Source: Physcia stellaris (lineage: Eukaryota > Ascomycota > Lecanoromycetes > Caliciales > Physciaceae). From it: 64,000 nt of DNA. Within the stretch, counting starts at the first letter, position 1, and every line of letters begins with the position of its first letter. The position numbers and the translations under genes are program-made. This document shows, piece after piece, positions 45,945 to 55,511 of this stretch. Where the stretch lies: contig JABSSW010000029.1 in NCBI GenBank assembly GCA_018902385.1, positions 372,001-436,000 of the forward strand. Direction: 5' to 3'. A model generated the notes under the pieces. The model saw only the letters and a program-made list of their open reading frames with translations, was not told the DNA's origin and did not search any database.

Positions 45945-47831
45945 ATGACGACGAGATATCGTGTTGAGTGTATGTTCGCAGCTAAACAGACTGCACTATT
46001 CTTCCAGATTCCTTGAAGACATCGCAATAAGATGCTAATGCTGACATTGGGGCGAATTATAGACGCGCTTAAAGTCAGTCAAGTCCGAGTCAATCCAAGC
46101 TGCAAGTAGTTGCTAATGGGAAGTCTTACTAGACACATCGCCGTGATCAGCTGGTCAGCAGCAGGTTGTGGAAACTTGAGCAAAGATACCTTCGCTAATC
46201 TCATCACGGTAGATCGAATGGATCAAGGTAACAACCAAAAATACCGTCATAGGCCTTGCACTGACACGCCATTGGCAGGGACTTCTCGCAGTTCCCTTCG
46301 TCCTCCACTCCCAACCCACCGCGGCCTGGGATGAGGACGTCGTTCCCTCCTGCGCCGTCGCCAAAATGGCAAAGACCGCACATCAGAGATATGTAGAGAT
46401 TATGCGTGACGTCGAAGGCCTTATCAACGACCATAGTAAGAGCGTCGCATCTATTTTTGCAACTATCTCTTTCTTTGGTAGCTTCTTCCATACTGCGTTC
46501 AATATCGTCATCGCAAAGTTTCTTCAGTGGCGTCCGTTACCATCCCACTAAATTCCGAACCTAGTCGCACATCAAAAGCGTGGCGCAGCGAGCCGTTCAA
46601 AGCTCAAGCTCCTTGTTCCCACGGTCGGCACATTCTTCACGCCGCTCCTCCTTGCAGACGCCTTCGCCTATCAAGATCAACGCCGCCATATCAGCTCCCG
46701 TCGCTTCGTCCCGCCTTCTTTCAACGATATCCGCCTGACGCTCAACTCGGCACAGATCATGAGTCTCGTCCGCCAGGGGCCCCTGCACTTAGTCACTTTC
46801 GATGGCGATGTCACGCTGTATGATGACGGACTATCACTGACTCCCGAGAACCCAGTCATCCCGCGCATTCTGGGGTTGCTGGAAAGGGGAATCAAGGTAG
46901 GTATCGTCACAGCGGCAGGCTACACAGAAGCAGAAAAATATTATTCCCGTCTTTACGGTCTCTTGGACGCGATCAACGATGCTGTCGACAAACGCAGACT
47001 TTCAGATCCAAGCCTTGTCGTCATGGGTGGCGAAAGCAACTACCTGTTTGTTTTCGATGCATCGGCTTCTTACCGCCTCAAATATATACCGAGACATGAG
47101 TGGCTGCTTGATGCCATGAGAGCTTGGAGTGACGAGGATATCAGCTCCGTGCTCGACGTTGCGGAATCCGCGTTGAAGGAGTGCGTGGGTAACTTGGGGC
47201 TGACGGCCCAAATTTTGAGGAAGGAGCGCGCTGTGGGTATTGTGCCTGTGACTGATCCGGGAGGAAGAAGGTTCACGAGGGAGCAATTGGAGGAGATGGT
47301 GCTGGTGACGCAGCAAGTCGTTGAGATGTCGGCTGCCGGGAAGAGAGTGCCATTCTGTGCTTTCAACGGCAAGTGATCAAATCCCTTAAGTCTTCTTATT
47401 TCACGCGCGGTTGTGCTCCAAGTTTGCTTTTGCCGATGTTGAATGCCCTGAGGCCAGAGTTGGTCCTCGAGCATACCCCTAAGAGAATGCTTGAACGAAG
47501 CTGCACCCTCCAGCATAGCGCACAGCCTGAAAAATAGCACCTTCTCTCCTAACACCATCCCCCATTCTAACTCTTCTCCAATACAGGTGGCAACGACATC
47601 TTCGTCGACATCGGCGACAAATCCTGGGGCGTGCTCGCCTGCCAGCGCTACCTAGGCGGCATCGAAGGTAGCAGGACGCTGCACGTCGGCGACCAGTTCC
47701 TGTCCGCTGGCGCGAACGATTTCAAGGCGAGACTGGCCTGCACGACGGCTTGGATCGCTAGTCCGGCGGAAACGGTCCAATTGCTGGATGAGCTTGTTGA
47801 GCATGATCATCAGGAGGTTAATGGGGTATGA
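45945..47831 (+). CDS. ISN1: IMP-specific 5'-nucleotidase
   Basis: Seven exons: 45945-45969, 46063-46073, 46133-46153, 46213-46227, 46279-46435, 46565-47368, 47587-47831, giving 425 residues as usual for ISN1. It hydrolyses IMP to inosine in the cytosol and belongs to the HAD superfamily: LVTFDGDVTLYDDG carries the catalytic DxD, KVGIVTAAGY the second motif, ERAVGIVP and FNGGNDIFVDIGDKSWGV the remaining ones, ending LHVGDQFLSAGANDF. Exons 2, 3 and 4 are only 11, 21 and 15 nt and encode YALK, THRRDQL and IEWIK; all phases fit and the joined peptide matches the family. Intron 6 (47369-47586) begins GCAAGT, a GC-AG intron; no GT alternative gives the conserved FNGGND. Confidence 0.9.
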
Positions 47832-48083
47832 GTTGCTAGCACCAGGACCGAGGATTGAAAATGGTTGGGGACCTGAAGGGTAAATGGGGGGAAAGGCTAG
47901 TAAGGGCTGTATTGTGATTCAGGATTGTCTGAGGACTAGGTAAGGTAAGGTAGGTCTTTGTAGGTTGGTCGGGGGAAAAGTTCGGTTTGTTGTTCCTACT
48001 ATTATAATTATCCCCCTAAAAAAGCTCAACCTCATCCCAACTTTCTCCCCTTTCCCCCACCATCCACACTCACACCAACCCCC

Positions 48084-48476
48084 TCACGCCCTCCCCTCCG
48101 CCAACTTCCCCGGCCACCCCTCACCCTCATAACACTCCCTAAAATACACACTCGTTCCCTTCGCCTCAAACCGGCCCTCTTCCCCACCAATCGCGATTAC
48201 AGCCCGGACTGCATGTTCTAAAGTCATGGCCTTCCATTTCCAGCCCTGGCCCTCCTCAGACCTCCTGAGTTCTGCTTCATCTACATTGGTATGCACATCG
48301 ACCCACCCCTCCCCTGTTCCCTTACCCGTCCTCTCTCTTCCTCCTCTTACCCTCCCTAGTATCTCCCCACGACAAAAAAAACCTTCGCAGCCCCACAATT
48401 GATCCGAATTGTGATCTTCAGAGACCAAAGGGTGTCGTTTGTCTTGGGGCTGAGCTTCGCGTATTTCGAAGAACAT
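48084..48476 (-). CDS. Hypothetical protein, 130 residues
   Basis: Intronless frame from ATG 48476 to stop. Charged, with protein-like stretches FFEIREAQPQDKRHPLVSED, WKWKAMTLEHAVRAVIAIGG and GTSVYFRECYEGEGWPGK. No signal peptide or membrane segment. I do not recognise the family. It lies convergent to ISN1, about 250 bp away. Confidence 0.45.
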   Translation of the reverse strand: MFFEIREAQPQDKRHPLVSEDHNSDQLWGCEGFFCRGEILGRVRGGRERTGKGTGEGWVDVHTNVDEAELRRSEEGQGWKWKAMTLEHAVRAVIAIGGEEGRFEAKGTSVYFRECYEGEGWPGKLAEGRA

Positions 48477-50035
48477 TTATGCAGCGTCTTCAATGATAAC
48501 GTGAGTGTGGATTAGGTACTGGATGTCAGTGCAATCCGGCTAAGTACCGGCAGGAGTCTCATGCATAACTCTCTTGGTTTCTTGATAAGAAGTCCATCAT
48601 GCGTCCACACAAGACACGTAGTCAGGGCTGAATGTTGGGGTGAAGGCTGGAGTGCGCTGGATATCTAGGTTTGTATGCAAAATCGAATTTCGCCTTGGAC
48701 TGAATCTTGGGATTGACAAAAGGGTCACTAGTGCCGTAGGAGACGGATATTTGGTTGGATTTTTTCTCTATCGTCGAGATTTCCAGACTGTTGCTTGTGA
48801 TGGCTCTTCTACGGCCCGTATTCAGCCACAATCCCTTCAGCAACGACGATCTAGTCGAGGACCATTTCGTCGCTTGAATACTTTCTGCGAATGAGTCCGT
48901 GGTCGATGCCTTGGATCTGGATGAGCCTCTCACGAACGTTAAGTGTGAGGATTTGATGTACGCGGCGTGGCAAAACTGTTTGAATCACGGACCCTGGGAA
49001 AGTGTGACGGCGAAGTGTTTGATGAAGTTTAATTTTTGAGACTTACATCCTGGATGAACTGACGCTGTGATATTTTTATTGTCATTCATGATTCTCTCAT
49101 TTTCATCACATGTGGACCCCTTATTTCGGAAATGAGGATCATTTTACATACAGAATTTCACGCTCAGAGTCATAGCACTCTTCGTACTATATGGCCCATA
49201 CAGCCCATGCAATAAGTCGCTAAACATGTATCATTTAGTAATCCTGAATACGCAGTATTCCCCTTTGTGGGCTGGGAGCATGTATACAGGTATTTTCGTT
49301 AAGTACACATGTTCGAAAAGAGAAATCGAAGGTGATACAACGATCAGCCGAACGTTCCCTTTATTGGGTCTAGTTGTTCGTCGCCAAATAATACATTAGT
49401 AGATCGCCCTTTCTCGTCGACGAAACTTTTTCACTATGTCGGTTGCATTTCGAAGGGCCTTTCAACTTTGGAGGTATTCATCGGCATGTTGGAATGCTAT
49501 TTTCTGCCTTTGACTCTGGCTCTGTCTAGCACTCTTTTACTATTAATCAATCACGTTCTGATACCGCCAAGTGTTTTCTGGTTTTCTTTTTTTGTGTAAG
49601 TAGTGAGTGACGCGTAGGTCGATTCGGCTACTGGGTGTTAGGGTTCACGTAACAGGACCCACCGTGTCTACGGCAGAGATGAGATATTGGGAGTTGAAGT
49701 GAGATGAAAGGGGGATAATAGGAATGGAAAGGAAAGTTTTAGGCTTTTGCTCGGGGTGTATTTGGGCTCCGAGGTTGGGTTGGGGGGGTTACTACTGTAA
49801 GATCTCTAAGCATCATTCTAAGAGTGAGAGATCCTATAATTTGCTGTGGTTGAGTGTCCTGTATTTGTCGTTTCGAGACTTGCAGTAGAAGGAACTATGG
49901 TTTTGACCAGAAGGAATTGATCGAGAAGGTGAGCATCGATAAATTAAGCTGTGTTGCTAAAGTCCGAACAAGCTTATTATCCGCTAGATTTGATAAGTGA
50001 CTGTATACTCGAAGAAATATCTCGTCCAGAATCTG

Positions 50036-50250
50036 CCGTTAATTAAAGATTGACTCGAGAGTTTGTCTTCGATCATAAAATCAATGAGATCCTTCCAATC
50101 GCTGCTGCCGTATAATAAAGAATGACTTAAGAGTTTGTCTCCAATCAATGAAAAGAAAACATTTCCGATTGCCGCTGCCGTGTAACAAGAAATGACTTAA
50201 GAGTTAGTCTCTCGTGACGATTAAACAAAAGAAACACCTCCATTTGGCTT
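50036..50250 (+). repeat. About 71-bp tandem repeat, three units
   Basis: Units begin with CCGT at 50036, 50108 and 50179 (spacing 72 and 71). Each contains AA(A/G)(A/G)A-TGACT followed by (C/T)(G/A)AGAGTT-GTCT and ends with (T/C)GCTGCTGCCG or TGCCGCTGCCG. The middle and third units are most alike (AATGACTTAAGAGTT in both). Divergence is about a fifth of the positions. Confidence 0.75.
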
Positions 50251-50357
50251 GATCCCCCAACCACAACAATGGGTGTTGGCTCAGTGACATCTGCATTCGA
50301 GAAATATCAGAAGCCGTTGACTAATGACCTTTTCCTCCACGAGTCCGTAGTATGGCC

Positions 50358-50470
50358 CATATAGACCCCTTGCCAGGTGGTCGTGTTAGCTCACATCCAT
50401 CCAACCTTACTTACACCATTGCAAACCTTGGAATCACTCTGCTGACCACCTGGCAATAGGGGTCCATATG
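50358..50470. repeat. 113-bp inverted repeat (hairpin-capable)
   Basis: The left arm 50358-50382 reads CATATAGACCCCTTGCCAGG then TGGTC. The reverse complement of the right arm 50444-50470 reads CATATGGACCCCTATTGCCA then GGTGGTC. The arms match except for one substitution and a two-base gap, with a loop of about 61 bp. It could be a tiny foldback element or the remnant of one. Confidence 0.75.
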
Positions 50471-50785
50471 AGCAGGGTCTACATCATCAGGGCGCAGAGA
50501 AGGCCTCTCCGTGGCTGCCCGGAACAGCAGCCCAAGGGTTTGCAACGGCGGAATCTAGCTGAGCTTCAAGAAGGGGAAGATGCAAGCGTCAGATTGCAAC
50601 ACCTCTTCAAGGGGCCCAGATAAATATCGATCGTCCAGACCCTCGGGTGCTCTACCGGCCAGCCACGGAGAGTTGCGCCCTGACGCCTAGACACATTAAC
50701 ACACATTGACGTTCCCAAAGTTTCGCATAAGGAGGAATTTCAACGTTACCAGTATGTTCACTTTGCTTCTCCTCTATCGCGCGTT

Positions 50786-51284
50786 TCAGACACCCCCGAT
50801 AGTGAAGATTCGCATCACTGCTTTAACTATGTCAATATCTTTGTTGGAGTCCAGGTACACGGCTCCCAAGATAGCTTCTACTGTGTTCGCCAAAGTGCTG
50901 TTGGCCACAGCTCCCCGCCGGGAAGGGTCGTTGTTGACATAGGCCTCCAGCCCGTGCTGGCGGGCGACCATGGCCAGTCTGTTGTTGTTGCCCTCGATTT
51001 CCGTATATGAGTGACCGGCACCTATGACGTTTTAGTCCGAGCTAGGTAATGTAACCCAGGAGACTGGTACCTCGAGGGCTGCCGCCTTCGTACCAATGCT
51101 CTAAGAGGGCTAGCTCTAAGACCGTATCACCCAAGAGCGCAAGGCGCTTATTACCGTCGGGAATTGCTCGCGTACCGGCGTATCTAATCGGAGACCCTGG
51201 AGCCTGAAGAGCTTCGGTAAGAAGCGAAAGGTCGTTGAATTGATAAGCGATAATGTCCTGAACGGCATCATTGGCGGTGGACAT
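50786..51284 (-). CDS. Stand-alone RNase III-like domain protein, altered active site
   Basis: Exons 51284-51071 and 51021-50786, 149 residues (donor GTACCA, acceptor TCATAG). The whole protein is a single RNase III fold: the signature helix appears as KRLALLGDTVLELALLEHWY and the second as LANTVEAILGAVYLDS. There is no dsRNA-binding domain. Relative to the four acidic catalytic residues of bacterial RNase III, the first is Lys46 instead of Glu, the second (Asp53) is kept, the third is Asn117 instead of Asp and the fourth (Glu120) is kept. Short fungal RNase III-like proteins of this type exist and some retain the third acid; this one is likely inactive or non-standard. Its role is unknown, with RNA binding or a mitochondrial-ribosome role possible. 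Confidence 0.75.
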
Positions 51285-51760
51285 GCTCGGTATCCTTTTT
51301 TGGACTAACTGCGACACAGACGTGATGAGAGTATAATTTCTGGTGATGATGCTGATGATGTTCAGATGGCGGTATGGAGAATAAGAGGGCGTTGTTGAGG
51401 AAGGAGAATGGGTTCTGGGTGAGGGATATATAATGCAGTACTACGTCATTGGGGGCGAGGCTGAAATCTTGGCGTGGCTGGAAATCCCGCGTGGCTTGGC
51501 TTGGCATACCAGTCACAGGCCGCGACTCCGGCTGATGCAGTCTTGAAACTGCTGACTCGTCAACAATACGGAAATCTCGAGAACGCCGTCACGTCCACTG
51601 GGCTTCGTTGAGGTATAGAAGTAGGCTGTCTTCAAACGCGTATCTCCTGACATCTGAAAGTCACCGTGGACCCTCCTCATTTCATACGGATACTTGTGCA
51701 CGTCGATACGCCAATAGATACATTCTCGTCGTTGACCCGGTTTTTGGCCAAAAATATATA
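51285..51760. other. Short gene-free stretch
   Basis: Between the RNase III-like start and the displaced 3' fragment of the aldo-keto reductase. Nothing recognised. Confidence 0.35.
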
Positions 51761-53326
51761 TTATCGAGCCATAACTCTAAGGCGTTGGTTCACTAGAATC
51801 GGCTGGTTTCGACGCTGCGTGGCCATTGAACAGAACTTCACGGCAGATAGCGAAGTTCGATTGAATAAGAATGTACGGGTATGCACATTAGTTCCTCTTT
51901 GCACAGCCCAGCTCTGTAGTACCGCATTAATTGGCCAATAAGACAGTAAGTTATATTCGAGAGGTATGTTTTCGCCTCGATTAGAACGGTGTTTTATACT
52001 CGAAGGTATTTTACAAGCCAAGGTGCTTAATAGGTCAGTTAGTAGAGTGACTAAGCAATTTCTAGCCAATAGAACCGCTTACCGCCCGCAACGCTGAGGC
52101 GATTTTTGGTCTTTTGACTGTTTCGTATCACTCGGTACCCATTACTGACTGATCATGATTAACGATTCGAAAGCAAGAAGTATCAAATTGAAAATGTAGA
52201 TAGATCGAAGCTGAATAAAACCTCAATGAAAACACTATGGTACTTCTATTTCCTAGTACTTCGAACCAAGAATTATGTACCTTAATTCAAGGGTCCAGGC
52301 AGGTCCCAAAAACATACCTTATAAACAAAACCCCCCCTACCGTTCGAAAACCTCATTTGGAACCGTGTTTTATAACTCAGAGTGTCTTATAACCCGGAGG
52401 GGTCTTATTGGCCAATTAATGCGGTAGTTGCCCAGCAGCCATCTCATTCTTTTCTGATAGGCGCAATACCAGCGGATCTTGCAGGAGAGGGACACCATCT
52501 TTCTTCTGTCCAGCAAAAGGGCAGTAAACAACCCGCAGTATTCCCTTTTCCTTCATGAAGTCCAAGAGGCGTGTATTGGGGAAATAGGGATGTGCTTCCA
52601 CCTGGTTACAGGAAACTGGCACAGAGCCACCCACCGATATTATCTCCTGTAATTGGGCAATGCTGAAGTTGGACACTCCCACAGCACGTACCTTTCGCGT
52701 GCCGACCAGTCTTTGCATGCTTTGCCAGGTCGGTACAAAGCTTCCTTTGTGGCCATTATCTGCAGCAATATTCTGACAGCAATGAGCCCAATCCACGATG
52801 GCCTGTCCATCAGTAGCGGTAGCAATCGCTTTCTCCGCGTCTGTCGCACCTGGGAAAGCCTTGGCATCGTTGATGTTAGATCGTGCCTTAAGGACGACTG
52901 GCCAGTGTGCGAGGAACAGGTCGATGTAATCAAGACCCATGTTCTTGAGACAAAGGTCGAGACACTTTTCGACATTTTCAGGTGCTCCAAAGTGTGGCCA
53001 GAACTTGGATGTGACAAAGATTTCATTGCGTGGTATTTCGGAGTCACGGATTGCTCTCCCGACTTCTTCATCGACCTAGCCTCCCTGGATCAATGGATTG
53101 CTCCGTTAGCTACTTGAGAGTACTGACTTACGCCGTAGTGCCAGGCGCAATCAATATGGCGGCAGCCAGCTTTGAGCGCGTGCAAGGTGGCATCGTAGGA
53201 CCAGCTGTTATCCCCGAAAGCCCAGGTCCCAAATCCAGGAGAAGGGACCTCAATCTCGCCTTCGACAGATCTCATCTTCATCGATTTCGGAAGAGCCATA
53301 TTCGACTGAACTGGAGGTTGCGGCAT
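51761..53326 (-). pseudogene. Aldo-keto reductase gene split by a transposon
   Basis: Exons 53326-53132 and 53075 downward (donor GTAAGT, acceptor GGCTAG). Exon 1 shows GFGTWAFGD and AGCRHIDCAWHYG (catalytic Asp and Tyr); exon 2 shows FVTSKFWP (Lys), IDLFLAHWP (His), VRAVGVSNF and NQVEAHPYFP, so the catalytic tetrad is intact. At AAGQL (52425) the frame runs into the terminal repeat of a 503-bp element and stops after two codons. On the other side of the element (51921) the same strand and frame resume with LQSWAVQRGTNV, exactly the expected continuation. Lost from the truncated product are the last ~60 residues, including the usual NADP(H) 2'-phosphate-binding IPKS region. After GTNV the C-terminal sequence no longer looks like the family, so further decay or another intron is possible. 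Confidence 0.85.
51922..52424. mobile_element. 503-bp non-coding DNA transposon (MITE) with TA duplication
   Basis: Perfect 23-bp terminal inverted repeats: the left end begins CCGCATTAATTGGCCAATAA and then GAC, and the right end is its exact reverse complement. The similarity continues imperfectly inwards, with ATAAAACAC/GTGTTTTATA on both arms. The element is flanked by TA on both sides (51920-51921 and 52425-52426), the target duplication of Tc1/mariner-type transposition. No transposase frame is present, so it must have been moved by an element elsewhere. It lies inside the aldo-keto reductase coding sequence. Confidence 0.9.
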
Positions 53327-54094
53327 TTTTCTGTGGGAGGAGGGGATGGCTCAAATGGCAAGAGACAGCGACTTCATGAGGATGTCGTGTGATAGGGAGT
53401 AAAGATTTCGCAAGGAACATTCAAACGCTAGTCGTAGCTACGTAGACTGTGACCATGACGTCTGTTTTGATATCCTGGACATCGTCTGGCATACGTACTA
53501 CCTAAGCTGACCAGAAAATGGGGTTCTTAGCAATACGCAGGGTCTGAATAATAGAGCACCAATAAGGAGTATAATCTGGTTCTGGGGGTACATAATACTG
53601 ACTATCCAATGTATGGATGTGCTACAGACGAATTTCTAGTAAATCGTGTGTCAATTATTCGCCATCTACGAGGTAATAAGGTACTTCGTACTCGTGGAAT
53701 ATTTGTTTCTGCTAGTCCCTTTGCAGCTTAGTAAGCCACTAAGTACTATTAAGCTAGTGATGAAATTTAATACGACTAAAGTAGTTCGGTATGTGCGCCT
53801 ACTCTCTACCTACCTACGAGTACATGTCCACAAAGCCAAAGGCAATGCCGATCGTGTGCTTCTATATGTTGGAACCCCATTTGCACATCATCGCCCTTCT
53901 TGTGTTGCACAAGCCCCATCGATGGCGGGACTAGCAGTAGTAGCCAAGGGGCCAGTGCTATCCCTTACCAGTATTTGGATCTGCGCTGACTGCTGCTCCT
54001 AACCTACTGCTTATTTCTCGCTTTCTACTCTAGAACAGTAGACTCTCTGGTTGCATCTCCCCCGTGATTACATACTCTTTCTGCTGTCAAGGCA
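53327..54094. other. Divergent upstream region
   Basis: Between the split reductase and the DUF3605 gene. No gene or clear regulatory element recognised. Confidence 0.4.
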
Positions 54095-54869
54095 ATGACT
54101 GCAACCGACCAAACGCTCATTAACGGCGAAGCGCTGCCGTTCAACCTGACCGATGTCGATCGTGCCACTCTCGCCCAGACGGATGAAGAATTTGAGCCTC
54201 ATAGCTGGGAGGAGTTGAAGACCATTGTCCGTAAGCAACCCGGAGTTTTCTAGGCCCTACAGCGGCATGGGGAAGGCGGCCGCCTTGATTGGGAAATGTA
54301 TCAGCTTTGCTGACCTTGTGCACTCGACTCTAGAAGCCAACGATCTCGCTGCATTCAAAAGATATCCATCCCAGCTACGCCGCTATCTGGCCTGGTCTAA
54401 CGAGATCAAGGCCAAGTACGGCAGCATCCCAAATTTTGTATGCGAAGAACGCCTCCACTGGACTCCTTCACGGATCGATCCCTCTGCTCAGGCAAGCGGT
54501 CTTGAACCTCATACGCCAATTCCCTTTGCCCATACCGCCGACTACAGAGTCCTACGCAATGATTGGCCTTATGCTACACCTCCCGACATCGCACATCTGG
54601 TAATCTGGCTCAAGACACCTTTTGCGGTCGATTCGAAGGGTTATTTGTTGCCTGAAGGGCAGGCGCAAATACAACGCTTTGTGGATAATGCATTTGTGAA
54701 GCCGCTCAAGGCTATCTATGGGGAGGAACAAGATCGAACGCTGTGGTTCAAGAATTGGTCGGCATTGCAGAGTGTGGGGGCTCTAGAACATTTCCACTGT
54801 TTTATTAGGGGCGCCGGGGAACAGCTGCTGACCGAGTGGACGCTGGAAGGGAAGAGAAGTCTGATGTGA
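54095..54869 (+). CDS. N-acetylglucosamine-induced protein 1-like (DUF3605)
   Basis: Exons 54095-54230 and 54334-54869 (donor GTAAGC, branch GCTGAC, acceptor TCTAG), 223 residues. Family segments are clear: SQLRRYLAWSNEIKAKYGSI, VCEERLHW, DYRVLRNDWPYATPPDIAHL, VIWLKTPF, RTLWFKNWSALQSVGALEHF. This is the DUF3605 family, named after a gene induced by N-acetylglucosamine in Candida; its biochemistry is unknown. The soluble protein lacks a signal peptide. It sits 640 bp upstream of, and in the same orientation as, a sugar-nucleotide aminotransferase gene, which may or may not be meaningful. Confidence 0.85.
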
Positions 54870-55511
54870 GTCGGGATAATGGATTACACCATCCTTCTCA
54901 ATACATCGTATATCGCGCACCTGCTCCCCTGCAATATCTGGCCCCATGGTATACAAGTCAACGCAAAAGCATCAGCGTTGACTGCAAGCCGCTGCTCGAT
55001 CGTGCGTACCCCTCAAGCGTACCTCTTTACATGTGATATGAGACGGCAATGTCATGTAATGGAAAGAGTTGCTTTTGGAACATAAATCATAACTTTGGCG
55101 CTAGTGACACGCAGCATGAAGCAGGGATACAGGGTAGTGACGAGGGATAGCTTACTATCGCATGCAGGTAGCAACCCGCTACATAGCACACGCTTGTGAT
55201 ACTGGGCAGGATCGAGACGCAGTCCTGGCGGTGCGATGTCGGCGACTCGGGGGTCACAGAAGGTGTTCGCTCAATCCGGGCTCAACCCATCTTTCGATCC
55301 AAGCATCGAGTCCTTTAACGTCACGCAGGTATCATACCTCGGCTGGAAGGTATCTCAACCGTACAGTGACATCAGGGTCAATACGCGGATAGTCTTTGCA
55401 AAGAGCAACCTACACAGGTTAGGATTTCGATGTTCTAGAGCGGATTTTCCAGATCTTGAGGGCACTAAATCCTTTGCTTCGAATCATTATTGCAAAGACA
55501 TTTCTCCCATC
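54870..55511. other. Upstream region of the aminotransferase gene
   Basis: The aminotransferase frame is open upstream to 55236 with an ATG there and protein-like parts (HRLGFRCSRADFPDLEG near 55420-55470). It could be an N-terminal extension or the relic of a fused or adjacent gene from the same source. No family recognised; the conserved enzyme itself begins at 55512. Confidence 0.35.

Larger units (their letters stand above)
48477..50785. other. 2.3-kb gene-poor region with repeats
   Basis: Contains the 71-bp tandem repeat (50036-50250) and the inverted repeat (50358-50470). Elsewhere A/T-rich with no recognisable gene. Confidence 0.4.
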
